From the NCBI GenBank assembly GCA_021776525.1, contig JAJFFT010000002.1, positions 62,001-126,000 on the forward strand: a stretch of DNA of 64,000 bases, given 5' to 3'. Shown in pieces: positions 44,926 to 54,868 of this stretch; the stretch's first letter is position 1, and each line of letters opens with the position of its first letter. This stretch comes from Robiginitomaculum sp. GTDB taxonomy: Bacteria > Pseudomonadota > Alphaproteobacteria > Caulobacterales > Maricaulaceae. The position numbers were made by a program, and so were the translations under genes. The notes beneath the pieces were generated by a model. It saw only the letters and a program-made list of their open reading frames with translations, ran no database searches and was not told the origin of the DNA.

Positions 44926-45704
44926 ATGTCCAGCTCGGCTATGATCGGCACGTGGTCGGATGGTTTTTCCATGGCCCGCGCATCTTTGGCAATTTCAACC
45001 CCAGTGAGCGTATCGGCGGCTTGCGGCGATAAAAGAATATGATCAATATGGATGCCGTGACCTTTGGGCCAGGCACCGCGCTGATAATCCCAAAACGTAT
45101 ATTGATGCGCGCGGCCATCTTTAGCCATGTAGGCATCAGTGAGGCCGCTCCACATCAGGGCGGCAAAAGCATCGCGCACCTCTTTGGCATAAAGGGCATC
45201 TTCGGTCCATACGGCCGGGTCCCAACAATCTTCATCACGAAAAATGACATTGTAATCCCCGGCGAGCACCAGTTTTTCCTCAAACGTCATGAGAGATTGC
45301 GCGTGAGCGTTCAGGCGGTGCATCCAGTCCAACTTGTAATCAAACTTTGGCGTGTCTTTGGGATTGCCATTGGGCAGGTAGATGCTGGCCACGCGCAATG
45401 GCCCTGTATCTGTGCTTACAACGGCTTCTATATAGCGGGCATGGTCATCATCGGGATCGCCCGGCAGGCCGCAGGTGTATTCCTCTATCGGGTATTTAGA
45501 GAGGATTGCCACGCCGTTATAACTCTTCTGGCCATGCACGGCGATATTGTAGCCGAGGGCTTCAAATTCGTCGCGAGGGAATTGCTCGTCCTGGCATTTA
45601 ATTTCCTGCAAACAGGCAATGTCCGGGCGGGCTTGTTCAAACCATTGTAATAATGTGGGAAGTCTGGTGCGGACTGAATTAACGTTCCAGCTGGCGATTT
45701 TCAT
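44922..45704 (-). CDS. xth: Exodeoxyribonuclease III
   Basis: 260 residues of the ExoIII/AP-endonuclease family: MKIASWNVNSVRTRLP, the metal-binding CLQEIKC, LAGDYNV, and the terminal SDHVPI. It acts in base excision repair, cutting at abasic sites. It is the first gene of a two-gene unit with the YhhN protein. The long untranslated stretch beyond its start (45705-46403) probably holds its promoter. Confidence 0.95.
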   Translation of the reverse strand: MKIASWNVNSVRTRLPTLLQWFEQARPDIACLQEIKCQDEQFPRDEFEALGYNIAVHGQKSYNGVAILSKYPIEEYTCGLPGDPDDDHARYIEAVVSTDTGPLRVASIYLPNGNPKDTPKFDYKLDWMHRLNAHAQSLMTFEEKLVLAGDYNVIFRDEDCWDPAVWTEDALYAKEVRDAFAALMWSGLTDAYMAKDGRAHQYTFWDYQRGAWPKGHGIHIDHILLSPQAADTLTGVEIAKDARAMEKPSDHVPIIAELDI

Positions 45705-46403
45705 ATTCGGCTCCTGCGCGTGTTGGTTTCACTCATGCCCCGATTTAACGCGCTAATCCAGTCAGAAAATGCTTGCCAGGCGCGCTGCTCCTGATCGGTG
45801 CCTTAGTCTCGATTCCGTTAGTGGGATTGGAAATACACGATAGTCGAATTGCCTAGCATTGAGATTGCAGAAGGGTCTTACAGTGAGGCGCGAGGTATAT
45901 CTTGGCAGTACCGTGATTTTAAATGTGGTAAGCGACTTTTCACGTCGCGCTGTGGGTAAGGGCTTTATATACAAGATCCTTAAGGCTTTGCTTTATGCAA
46001 GTGCGCCGGGGGAAACACATGTCAATTCATCATTAAACATGTTTAGCGATTCAAGTCGGAAACGGCTTGTCCTGTTTACGAACGAATAGTTGCGAATCTG
46101 CAACATGTATCGTACCATTTGTGCTCGCTTCATAGGGGAAAAAGAAGCACAAACTAGTGGGTAATCTCTTTTGGGGTAAGGTTTTTCGCTAAATGCGGAT
46201 AAACACACAAATCTTCGCAAGTTTTTTATCAAAACGGTTGACAGCGCGCCTTCGCCGATTGTAAAACCAACAACGCTTGACGTAATCCGGGGGGCTAAGG
46301 TTTAGAGGGTGCCCTAGATGCTGTGAGTATAACTTAGCTATGGCCTCCAGGTATGGTGTGCCCAGTGATTACACGTTTAACCTTTTAATGATTGGAAACA
46401 CTC
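45705..46403. other. Long spacer ahead of the secreted-protein gene
   Basis: About 700 bases between the divergent xth and secreted-protein genes. No open frame here has a family or signal. It holds a 12-base palindrome TAAACATGTTTA (46034-46045) and a promoter-like pair near 46239-46267. Its length suggests a long leader, several control sites or a small RNA. Confidence 0.5.
46239..46267 (+). promoter_or_regulatory. Possible sigma-70-type promoter of the secreted-protein gene
   Basis: TTGACA (46239-46244), 17 bases, GTAAAA (46262-46267). The -35 is perfect, the -10 weak. A second TTGACG lies at 46278. Either would give a 5' leader of about 100 to 130 bases. Confidence 0.35.
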
Positions 46404-47972
46404 ATGAATATCAAAAAACTTCTCGCTACTACAGCGATCGCCGCCCTGGCGGCCACAAGCGCCAATGCGCTTGACTTGCAACTGTTTGCAACACCTGGTG
46501 CGCCAGCCGCAACGCTTGTTAGCGCAGCAACCGGTACAATCGCAAACGAAGTCGACCTTTCTGGTTTGGGTCAAAACACCATTTTGGGCATGCAGGTCAC
46601 AACACTGACCCCACTCCCAGCCGGTGATAACGTCAAATTGACGGTTAACCTGCCAACTGGCGTGACTTTCAACGGCCAAGTGACTGTGGGCCCACCTGCT
46701 GGTGCAACGCTTTCACTGCCTAATAACTTTGCAGGCGGCCTCTACACAAACAGCACAGTCAGCTCCGGCGGCGCTTCAGGTAGCTCAACTGTTACCTTCC
46801 TGATCCAAGCTGGTGGTACTACTCCTGGTTTCAACCTGGCGCTGCCGGTTACCATGAAGTCTGCAGCTTGTACTTCCAGTGGCCCTGTCACAATTAACCT
46901 GACCACCGAAGTGAACACACCAATCGAAGGTGGTTCTGCCACTTTGAACGATGGTGTTGCTCCTCCAAACAACAAACTTATCAATCCTTTGACTTGTGTT
47001 GATGGTCTGGTGAGTTCTGCAGCTGCTGCAACAACAAATGGTGTGATTGCTGATACAGCCGCAGGCACCAACGAAGATACCATTTTGGCACTGCCTTCTT
47101 ACACTGGCTTCATCGTCGGTACAGATGCTTCTGGTCCGTTCACGGGTGTTGATGATACTGCAACTGCAGCTGGCCTGGGTACTATCAGTGCCTCTCTTAC
47201 AGCTGGTGCATTGTCCTCTATCGCCGGTGTTGCTCTTGCTCCTACTGACGTTGGTGCAGTGACATTCACTGTTGCACTCAGCAGTTCTGCTGGTGTTGCT
47301 TCTGTCAGCATCTTTGATGGTGATGACGTGACTGGTGCTACATCTCTGATGGGTCCTGTTGCAACAACAGCAGGTAGCAACAACTATGTGTTCTCTACTA
47401 CGAACGCTGTTGTTATTGCTGACCTGATGGATGGCAATCCAGACTCAATCGCTGTTACTCTCACCGGCGGTGTTGCCCCTGTGACATTGAACAACATTAC
47501 AGCGTCTGTAACAGCCTCTACAGCTACGTTCTCTGACTCTGCTGGTATTAACCTGATCGCCAATGAGCCTTATGCTTCTGGTGCTCTGGAAACAATTCAG
47601 CGTCAAGCCAGCACATTTGGTCCTTTCGATTGGGTCGGTGATGCGTCTAAAGGTTCCGAAAATCTGTTCCGCGTAACAGGTGCAGGCGCTGCTAGCATCC
47701 CTGGTGAAGTTATCTTTACTAACTCAAGCGCTGGTAAAAACGGTACTTTCCCATTCACACTGAACACAGTGAACGGTGAAGCTGTTCTTCGCACCAAAGC
47801 AACTGGTGCTAACATGTCTCTTGACCAGTTGAACCCTGGTTATGGTCGTGCGGATGTTACCTTTAACTTCTTCGCACCTACTCCTACGGACATTGACCGT
47901 CTGCAACTGCGTGGTGACGTACTGTCAACATTCGGTGGCGGCGCAAATACTACCGCTGGTGTAGACGACTAA
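46404..47972 (+). CDS. Abundant secreted or surface protein, function unknown
   Basis: 522 residues. A signal peptide (MNIKKLLATTAIAALAATSANA) is followed by a Thr/Ala/Gly/Val-rich, Cys-poor mature chain with repeated beta-strand-like segments, as in S-layer, pilus-like or adhesin proteins. Codon use is strongly biased (GGT, GCT, CTG, AAC), unlike its neighbours, and a strong terminator follows, which together suggest very high expression. Two Cys (in AACTSSG and LTCVDG) could form one disulfide. I do not recognise a family. The start is the ATG at 46404, which opens the signal peptide. Confidence 0.8.
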   Translation: MNIKKLLATTAIAALAATSANALDLQLFATPGAPAATLVSAATGTIANEVDLSGLGQNTILGMQVTTLTPLPAGDNVKLTVNLPTGVTFNGQVTVGPPAGATLSLPNNFAGGLYTNSTVSSGGASGSSTVTFLIQAGGTTPGFNLALPVTMKSAACTSSGPVTINLTTEVNTPIEGGSATLNDGVAPPNNKLINPLTCVDGLVSSAAAATTNGVIADTAAGTNEDTILALPSYTGFIVGTDASGPFTGVDDTATAAGLGTISASLTAGALSSIAGVALAPTDVGAVTFTVALSSSAGVASVSIFDGDDVTGATSLMGPVATTAGSNNYVFSTTNAVVIADLMDGNPDSIAVTLTGGVAPVTLNNITASVTASTATFSDSAGINLIANEPYASGALETIQRQASTFGPFDWVGDASKGSENLFRVTGAGAASIPGEVIFTNSSAGKNGTFPFTLNTVNGEAVLRTKATGANMSLDQLNPGYGRADVTFNFFAPTPTDIDRLQLRGDVLSTFGGGANTTAGVDD

Positions 47973-48000
47973 GTCTTTCAGACTTAAAACGTTTAAGTTT

Positions 48001-48027
48001 AAGGGCGGCCTTCGGGTCGCCCTTTTT
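48001..48027 (+). terminator. Strong terminator of the secreted-protein gene
   Basis: AAGGGCGGCC-TTCG-GGTCGCCCTT forms a 10-base-pair stem with one G-T pair and a stable TTCG loop, followed by TTTTT. It begins 28 bases after the stop. Confidence 0.92.
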
Positions 48028-48186
48028 CTATGCGTAAAGCTCATTGTTCTGGTCGTATAGCGGGAGATTGAGTTGAGGCGTTTGTATATTTACGCCAGGC
48101 ACAAAATCGTTCTATATGGCTTTAAGACCTTGTACCCAAGGGTTGTGATCGCGTACAAAAGCCTCATAATTTGAGAGGTTATAAGA

Positions 48187-49752
48187 ATGTTTGCAGCCGA
48201 AAGTATGGTCCGTACCCTGATCAATCAGGGCGTTGATTTGTGTTTTACCAACCCCGGCACATCAGAAATGCACATGGTTGCTGCTCTGGACCGGGTAGAG
48301 GGCATGAAATCGGTATTGTGCTTGTTTGAAGGTGTGGCAACGGGCGCAGCTGACGGTTATGGACGGATGACGGGAAAACCGGCCTGCACATTGCTGCATT
48401 TGGGTCCCGGCTTGGCCAATGGACTGGCTAATCTGCATAATGCAAAGCGCGCTTTTTCACCGGTTCTCAACATCGTTGGTGATCATTCTGTTGCGCATCG
48501 TCCGCTTGATGCGCCTCTAACTTCAGATGTTGAAGGCGTATGCGCACCAATGTCCCGCTGGGTTGGGAGTGTGACACGTTCTAAAGACGTTTCCACCATG
48601 GCTGTTGAGGCGGTAAAGCAGGCTTACGGGCCTGAATGTGGGGTTGCTAGCCTTGTGTTACCGGCTGATTGTGCCTGGTCTAATGACGAGCCAGATGTTC
48701 TTGATAAGGCGGAAATGCCCACGCATTTTCCAATATCTGATAAGACAATTCGTGGTGTGGCCGAGGCGCTTCGAAACGCGAAAAACCCTGTTATTTATCT
48801 AGGTGGTACAGCATGCCTAGAAGACGGTTTGAATGCTGCCGGTCGCATAGCCGATAAACTCGGCTGTCGTTTGGTTATGGAAACTTTTGCACCACGCGTT
48901 TCACGCGGTGCGAACCGTGTTTCACCAGTTCGGTTAAATTATTTTGCAGAACAGGCCGCTGATGACCTTAAAGATTGTGACCTTTTGGTCATTGCCGGCT
49001 CAAAACCCCCGGTTTCATTCTTTGCATATCCGGGCATCGAGAGTGAATTAACGCCAAAAGGTGCAAAAACTGTCCGTCTGGGCGGACCGGCCGATGATGT
49101 AACCACTGGTTTAGTGGCTTTGGCAGACCTTTTGGGGGCTACTGCAACGCCAAAACTGCAATCTCAGACCACTGCACCAGAGATCACCAATACAGATGAA
49201 GCCCTGAACCCTGGCTATGTTGGTTTGTCGCTATTACGCCATATGCCTGATGGTTCGGTCATTTGTGATGATGCGACTACGTCTGGCATGGGTATCTATC
49301 CATGGCTTGATAATGGCCCGGATCATGAGTGGCTTTGCCTGACAGGTGGGGCGATTGGTATGGGCATGCCGCTTTCAGTTGGTGCGGCGTTTGCGGTACC
49401 GGACAAGCAGGTTTTCGCGCTGTGCGGAGATGGTGCTGCGGCCTATACATTGCAGGCGTTATGGACACAGGCCCGCGAAAAGCAGAACATTATCAATGTG
49501 GTATTTGCCAACCATTCCTATCTGGTCTTGAATTTTGAACTGGCCCGCGTTGGGGCTGGCGAACCTGGTCCGGCCGCACAGGCGATGCTGGATCTCTCTA
49601 ACCCTAAAATGGACTGGGTGAAACTCTCTGAAGGTTTTGGCGTTCCTGCAGTGCGTGCAAATACGGTTGGTGAGTTTGATGATGCCTTACAGGCCGCATT
49701 AAAAGCCTGCCAGAATGCACAAGGCCCACAGCTTATCGTCGCGGAGATTTAA
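48187..49752 (+). CDS. Thiamine-diphosphate enzyme, acetolactate synthase large-subunit-like
   Basis: 521 residues. Visible: the Glu of the active site in LCLFEGVATGAADGYGRMTGKPA, the cofactor-binding motif CGDGAAAYTLQALWTQA ending in NHSY, and the three-domain layout. It is shorter than IlvB (about 570) and lacks a neighbouring small subunit gene, so it is likely an ILBL/IlvX-type homologue with another 2-oxoacid substrate. The D-lactate dehydrogenase-like gene next door suggests pyruvate metabolism, by position only. Confidence 0.85.
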   Translation: MFAAESMVRTLINQGVDLCFTNPGTSEMHMVAALDRVEGMKSVLCLFEGVATGAADGYGRMTGKPACTLLHLGPGLANGLANLHNAKRAFSPVLNIVGDHSVAHRPLDAPLTSDVEGVCAPMSRWVGSVTRSKDVSTMAVEAVKQAYGPECGVASLVLPADCAWSNDEPDVLDKAEMPTHFPISDKTIRGVAEALRNAKNPVIYLGGTACLEDGLNAAGRIADKLGCRLVMETFAPRVSRGANRVSPVRLNYFAEQAADDLKDCDLLVIAGSKPPVSFFAYPGIESELTPKGAKTVRLGGPADDVTTGLVALADLLGATATPKLQSQTTAPEITNTDEALNPGYVGLSLLRHMPDGSVICDDATTSGMGIYPWLDNGPDHEWLCLTGGAIGMGMPLSVGAAFAVPDKQVFALCGDGAAAYTLQALWTQAREKQNIINVVFANHSYLVLNFELARVGAGEPGPAAQAMLDLSNPKMDWVKLSEGFGVPAVRANTVGEFDDALQAALKACQNAQGPQLIVAEI

Positions 49753-49904
49753 ACACATAGGTCATATCTCAAAATGCCACCGCCGGAAGTTCCTTCAAAA
49801 ATTATCCGGGGGTCTATTATGTGTATGAATAAGAAGGTGGCTCCCGGCTTGGGGCCGCGATGACACATTTGGCTTGTTATTATTATGATCTGGCTCGATC
49901 ATTA

Positions 49905-51293
49905 TTAGCACTCAATAATTTTTCCCGGATTCATAATGTTATCCGGGTCGAGCGCAGTTTTGATTGTGCGCATCATTACCATGGCGCTGGGGTGTTCCTT
50001 TTGTAAGAACAATCGCTTACCGATGCCTATTCCATGTTCCCCGGTGCAGGTTCCGCCCACAGCTATGGCGCGTTCGACCATGCGCTCAACAGCACCTTTT
50101 GCAGTTTTCAATGCGGCGTCATCACCCGGTTCAACCCATAATGTAGTGTGGTAATTCCCATCGCCGACATGGCCAATGACGGCGGCCAGAATACCATGCT
50201 CATCAAAATCCTTGCGCGTGTCGGCTATGCTTTGTGCCAGCTTTGAAATGGGCACACAGACATCGGTAATCAGCCCCTTTTTGCCTGGGTTCAGGGCCTT
50301 TGCGGCATATAGGGCTTCATGGCGCGCCCGCCAAAGCTTTTTGCGTTCCTCAGGGCTTGTTGAAGCGCGAAAACCTTTGCCGCCAAGCTCGCTTGATATC
50401 TCCGCGAAACGTTTTTGGTCGTCGGCGACACTGGCCTCTGTGCCATGGAACTCCAAAAACAGGGTAGGGGCGACTTCATTGTCCAGCTTTGCATAGAGAT
50501 TGACGGCGTAAATGGCCAACTCGTCCATCAATTCCATGCGCGCCAGTGGAATTTCGCATTGGATGGCCAGGGTGACTGCATCGACCATGCTTTGCACACT
50601 GTCAAAGGCACAAATACCAGAGGCCTCGACCTCTGGACGGCCATATAGCCGCAGGGTCAGCTCTGTAATAATGCCCAAAGTGCCCTCGGAACCGATCAGC
50701 AAATGCAAAAGATCGTAACCGGCCGATGATTTTCGGGCGCGGCTGCCCATTTTGACAATGGATCCATCTGCCAACACGGCAGTGAGCGAGAGAACGTTTT
50801 CACGCATGGCACCGTATCTGAGTGTTGTGGTGCCCGACGCGCTGGTTGCGGCCATGCCGCCAAGCGTGGCATCCGCACCCGGATCAACCGGGAAATGAAG
50901 CCCGGTATCGCGCAAATATTCATCCAGCTGACGGCGCTTAACCCCGGCCTGTACCGTGACATCCATATCTTCGGGGCGTACTTCAACGACCTTATCCATC
51001 TGGCTCATGTCTATACATACCCCGCCGGAAATGGCGTTGACGTGGCCCTCCAATGCGGTGCCGGCGCCAAAGGCGATCACGGGGGCTTTATGTTCGGCGC
51101 ATTGCGTGACGATTTGCGACACTTCTTCGGTGCTGTGAACAAAGGCAACCAGGTCCGGTGCGGCGAGCGGATAAAATGATTCGTCCTGGCCATGTTGATC
51201 GCGCACAGCCTGCGCCGTGCTCAGGCGGTCGCCTAATATTTGACTCAGCTTGTTGGACAAAGCTTCCAGATCAAATGAACGTTTTTCTGACAT
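49905..51293 (-). CDS. FAD-linked D-lactate/glycolate dehydrogenase-type oxidase
   Basis: 462 residues. FAD-binding PCMH domain with PVIAFGAGTALEGHVNA and DPGADATLGGMAATSASGTTTLRYG, then the FAD-oxidase C-terminal domain ending GTCTGEHGIGIGKRLFL...LDPDNIMNPGKII. The pattern matches D-lactate dehydrogenase (cytochrome) of alphaproteobacteria and their GlcD relatives. It oxidises D-lactate or another 2-hydroxyacid and passes electrons to the chain. Confidence 0.88.
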   Translation of the reverse strand: MSEKRSFDLEALSNKLSQILGDRLSTAQAVRDQHGQDESFYPLAAPDLVAFVHSTEEVSQIVTQCAEHKAPVIAFGAGTALEGHVNAISGGVCIDMSQMDKVVEVRPEDMDVTVQAGVKRRQLDEYLRDTGLHFPVDPGADATLGGMAATSASGTTTLRYGAMRENVLSLTAVLADGSIVKMGSRARKSSAGYDLLHLLIGSEGTLGIITELTLRLYGRPEVEASGICAFDSVQSMVDAVTLAIQCEIPLARMELMDELAIYAVNLYAKLDNEVAPTLFLEFHGTEASVADDQKRFAEISSELGGKGFRASTSPEERKKLWRARHEALYAAKALNPGKKGLITDVCVPISKLAQSIADTRKDFDEHGILAAVIGHVGDGNYHTTLWVEPGDDAALKTAKGAVERMVERAIAVGGTCTGEHGIGIGKRLFLQKEHPSAMVMMRTIKTALDPDNIMNPGKIIEC

Positions 51294-51440
51294 GGTTTTC
51301 TCAAATAGACGCGTTTGTGCGATAATCCTGTTATATTATGGTATCTTAGCACTGCGCCACCCCCAAGCATAGGCAAAGCGGAAAAGACGGGGCGCAGATG
51401 GTTCATTGATCGTTCAGGCTGTCTGGGCTAATTGGTTCTC

Positions 51441-51983
51441 ATGAAAACATATGTTTATGCGCTGTTTGCCTTGCTGTTCCTGCCGGTTATGACACTGGCC
51501 GATGATGGTCCTCCCACGCCTGTGGATTTTGGACCGATGCAGGGGCTGACGGTTGAAACGCAAAACGGCCCCGTCTCGTTTCAGGTGGAATTTGCGAAAA
51601 CCAGTGAGCAACGCTCGCGCGGTCTGATGTATCGCCAGTCTATGGACGATAATGTGGGCATGTTATTTGATATGGAACGCCCGCACGCCTTTAGTTTTTG
51701 GATGAAAAACACCTATATTCCGCTGGATTTGATCTTTATCGGGACGGATGGCGACATCATGTCGATTGCCCGCAATGCCCGGCCAAAATCGGTCCGACAT
51801 ATCTATTCCAATGGCGCGGCGCTGGCCGTATTGGAAATCAATGGCGGTTATGCGCGTAAATTTGGCATAGAACGCGGTGATCTTGTGCATCATGCGATGT
51901 TTAATAATGAAGTTGATACATCAATAGATGCAGATAAAGGCTTGCCGCAGAGCGCAGAGACACCTAATAGAACGCCAGAGTAA
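51441..51983 (+). CDS. DUF192 secreted protein
   Basis: About 180 residues from the ATG at 51441, which begins a signal peptide ([20 protein letters not shown]). The DUF192 core reads [35 protein letters not shown] and [18 protein letters not shown]. Function is unknown. It ends eight bases before tRNA-Pro. Confidence 0.88.
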   Translation: MKTYVYALFALLFLPVMTLADDGPPTPVDFGPMQGLTVETQNGPVSFQVEFAKTSEQRSRGLMYRQSMDDNVGMLFDMERPHAFSFWMKNTYIPLDLIFIGTDGDIMSIARNARPKSVRHIYSNGAALAVLEINGGYARKFGIERGDLVHHAMFNNEVDTSIDADKGLPQSAETPNRTPE

Positions 51984-51991
51984 TCTCCAGT

Positions 51992-52068
<77 letters not shown>

Positions 52069-52199
52069 TTATCCAATTTGCATTATGGATCAGGACCGAA
52101 GCGCATATGTATTTGCGCTTTTTCGCATTTGCCCCATCCCAAAACAAAAAGTATAATGAGACATTCCCTGATTTGCGCACAGGAAAGCTAGGATTCGCA

Positions 52200-52505
52200 A
52201 TGACTGCTTTGATTTTTCAGCCCACTAAAAATGCCATGCAATCGGGCCGTGCCCGTACCAAAGGCTGGGTCCTTAAATTCGAACCGTCGGCACGGCGCAA
52301 TCTTGACCCGCTTATGGGCTGGACAGGCAGCACGGATACCAGTGGACAGGTGACCCTGAAGTTTAAAACCCGCGAAGAGGCTGAACGGTTTGCCAAGGCT
52401 CATGAGCTTAGCTATGAAATCGTTGCCACGGCACCACGCAAGCGGCTCTCCAAAAGTTATTCTGATAACTTCAAGGCTGGCCGCAGACAAAGCTGGACGC
52501 ATTAA
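52200..52505 (+). CDS. NADH dehydrogenase accessory subunit, NDUFS4-like (ETC complex I)
   Basis: 101 residues. The ATG at 52200 follows AGGAAAG and starts the family core (ALIFQPTKNAMQSGRARTKGWVLKFEPSARRNLDPLMGW; VTLKFKTREEAERFAKAH). This is the alphaproteobacterial form of the 18-kDa subunit of complex I. It lies alone between tRNA-Pro and tRNA-Arg. Confidence 0.92.
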   Translation: MTALIFQPTKNAMQSGRARTKGWVLKFEPSARRNLDPLMGWTGSTDTSGQVTLKFKTREEAERFAKAHELSYEIVATAPRKRLSKSYSDNFKAGRRQSWTH

Positions 52506-52528
52506 CGCTCCAGCCGCCATCACGCAAT

Positions 52529-52605
52529 GGTCCCGTAGCTCAACTGGATAGAGCAGCCGCCTTCTAAGCGGCAGGTTGAAGGTTCGAGTCCTTCCGGGAT
52601 CACCA
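52529..52605 (+). tRNA. tRNA-Arg (anticodon TCT)
   Basis: A 77-base cloverleaf with acceptor GGTCCCG/CGGGATC (one G-T pair), anticodon TCT in CTTCTAA, T-loop GGTTCGAGTCC and encoded CCA. It ends six bases before the convergent metC stop. Confidence 0.97.
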
Positions 52606-52611
52606 GTGCAT

Positions 52612-53790
52612 TTAGCGGTTAAGCACAGATAACGCCCTCTCAATATCGGCAATCAAATCGTCGACGCCTTCCAGACCGATGGAAAAGCGCACCAACGGGC
52701 CGGGTGCATCCCAAGGCCGTGCAGTGCGTTTAATCTGTGGATCACACTGGATCACCAAACTCTCATAACCACCCCAGGAAAACCCGATCCCGAACAGGTC
52801 CAGCGCATCAATAAAGGCATGCAACTGATCCTGTGATACCGGATTGAGAATAATTGAAAATAGCCCCGACGCCCCAGTAAAATCACGCTTCCACAACTCA
52901 TGGTCTGGGTGCTCAGGCAAGGCAGGATGTAAAACTTGGGCGACTTCATCGCGGCCGCTGAACCATTGGGCAATTTTCAGGGCGCTGTCCTGTTGACGTT
53001 CCAGCCGCACACCCATGGTGCGCATGCCGCGCAGCACCAGATAGGCATCATCCGGCGAGGCAGCATTGCCCATCAAACGGGCGTATTCATGCATAAGTGT
53101 TGCACTGGCCTTATCGCGGGCTGCAATTGCCCCCATCAACACATCGGAATGCCCGGTATGGTATTTGGTGGCGGCCTGTATGGAATAATCAATGCCCAGC
53201 GTTAACGGCTTTAAAAACCAGCCAGCGGCCCAGGTGTTGTCAATCAAAGTGGTGATATCGCGTTTTTTTGCAACATCAACGATTGCAGGCAAGTCATTGA
53301 CTTCAAGGCTTAGTGATCCCGGTGATTCCAGAAATATTGCGCAGGTGTTGTCCCGGCACTGTTCGGCCAGCTTAGCCCCGGCGCGTGGATCGAAATATTC
53401 GACCTCAATGCCATTTTTGGTCAAAATGTTGTCGCAAAAGGCGCGGGTCGGGCCATAGATGCTGTCGCTGATCAGCATATGTCCATCCTTTTGGGACACA
53501 GCCAATAAGGAAAGCGTGCAGGCCGACAGACCAGACGGGGTGAGAATTACACCGGCGGCGCATTCCAACTCGGCAATAGCGGCGCAAAGGGCATTTTGCG
53601 TGGCGGTGCCATAGCGTCCATAAGTGCGCACGCCGGGCTTGAAGGCGTAAAGATCTTCGGCTTTGTCGAATAACACGGTCGAGGCGCGCTCTACCGGCGG
53701 GTTGACCAGATCTTTGGCCGCGCCCTGCTCGTTACGTGCCGCATGAACAAGGCGGGTATGGGCACCGCCGTATTGATCTTTGTGGCTCAT
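52612..53790 (-). CDS. metC: Cystathionine beta-lyase
   Basis: 392 residues of the Cys/Met-metabolism PLP family. The PLP Lys is in AATKYHTGHSDVLMG, the pattern typical of beta-lyases, and the N-terminal VNPPVERASTVLF and YGRYGTATQ are present. It splits cystathionine to homocysteine, pyruvate and ammonia. The start overlaps the cysK stop (ATGA), so the two are coupled. Confidence 0.9.
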   Translation of the reverse strand: MSHKDQYGGAHTRLVHAARNEQGAAKDLVNPPVERASTVLFDKAEDLYAFKPGVRTYGRYGTATQNALCAAIAELECAAGVILTPSGLSACTLSLLAVSQKDGHMLISDSIYGPTRAFCDNILTKNGIEVEYFDPRAGAKLAEQCRDNTCAIFLESPGSLSLEVNDLPAIVDVAKKRDITTLIDNTWAAGWFLKPLTLGIDYSIQAATKYHTGHSDVLMGAIAARDKASATLMHEYARLMGNAASPDDAYLVLRGMRTMGVRLERQQDSALKIAQWFSGRDEVAQVLHPALPEHPDHELWKRDFTGASGLFSIILNPVSQDQLHAFIDALDLFGIGFSWGGYESLVIQCDPQIKRTARPWDAPGPLVRFSIGLEGVDDLIADIERALSVLNR

Positions 53791-54788
53791 GATAGCCAGA
53801 CCGGAATGGGAAGGCCTTTTTCGCGTAAAAAGTCCGGGTTATAGAGCTTGGACTGGTAACGATTGCCATAATCACACAGCAAGGTCACGATGGTATGCCC
53901 CGGTCCCATTTTGCGGGCCAGTGCCATGGCACCGGCAATATTCACCCCAGACGAGCCGCCAAGGCATAAACCTTCATTTTGAACCAGATCAAAGAGGATA
54001 TTCAGGGCCTCGTCATCGGCAATGCGAAACGCATCGTCAATCACCACACCGTCCAAATTACCGGTCACCCGGCCCTGGCCAATGCCTTCGGTAATCGATC
54101 CGCCTTCGGTTTCCAGTGCGCCATGTTTGACCCAGGAAAACAGTTTCGAGCCGCCGGGATCAGCCAGTGCAATGGTAATATCGGGGTTGCGTTCTTTTAG
54201 GGCCAGCGAGATACCGCCCAAACCGCCGCCAGAGCCAACGGCGCAAATGAAGCCGTCCAGTTTGCCATCTGTTTGGTCCCAAATTTCCGGGCCTGTGCTC
54301 TGATAGTGGGCGTCACGGTTGGCGGTGTTATCAAATTGGTTCGCCCAGAGTACGCCGCGCGGTTCAGTTTTGGCCATATCTTCGGCCAAAGTGCGCGAAA
54401 AATGCACGTAATTTCCGGGGTTGGAATAGGGCAGGGCATCAACTTCGTGCAATTCGCCGCCCATAAGCCGCACCGCGTCCTTTTTTTCCTGTGCCTGAGT
54501 GCGCGGCATAACGATCACCACACGATAACCCAGCGCCCGTCCAACCATGGCCAGGCCAATGCCGGTATTGCCGGCGGTGCCCTCGACAATGGTGCCACCG
54601 GGTTTCAGTGCGCCGGATTTTTCGGCGGCGCGGATAATGCCCAATGCCGCGCGGTCCTTGATCGATTGGCCGGGGTTCAAAAATTCACATTTGCCCAGAA
54701 TTTCACATCCGGTTTCTTCAGAGGCCCGTTTAAGCCGCAACAGCGGCGTATTGCCGATAAGGTCAAGAACAGAATGGGCGTATGTCAT
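53787..54788 (-). CDS. cysK: Cysteine synthase A
   Basis: About 333 residues from the ATG at 54788, which opens the conserved SVLDLIGNTPLLRLKRA. PLP Lys in NPGQSIKDRAALGII, phosphate-binding GSGGGLGGIS and GLCLGGSSGVN are visible. It makes cysteine from O-acetylserine and sulfide. An in-frame upstream extension lacks family sequence. It is coupled to metC. Confidence 0.92.
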   Translation of the reverse strand: MTYAHSVLDLIGNTPLLRLKRASEETGCEILGKCEFLNPGQSIKDRAALGIIRAAEKSGALKPGGTIVEGTAGNTGIGLAMVGRALGYRVVIVMPRTQAQEKKDAVRLMGGELHEVDALPYSNPGNYVHFSRTLAEDMAKTEPRGVLWANQFDNTANRDAHYQSTGPEIWDQTDGKLDGFICAVGSGGGLGGISLALKERNPDITIALADPGGSKLFSWVKHGALETEGGSITEGIGQGRVTGNLDGVVIDDAFRIADDEALNILFDLVQNEGLCLGGSSGVNIAGAMALARKMGPGHTIVTLLCDYGNRYQSKLYNPDFLREKGLPIPVWLS

Positions 54789-54868
54789 GGATGCGCTCCG
54801 CAAGATTATGTGTGCAGAACCACAGGTAATCACGTGCGACAGACCTGGCAAGGACCTTGGCAATAACT

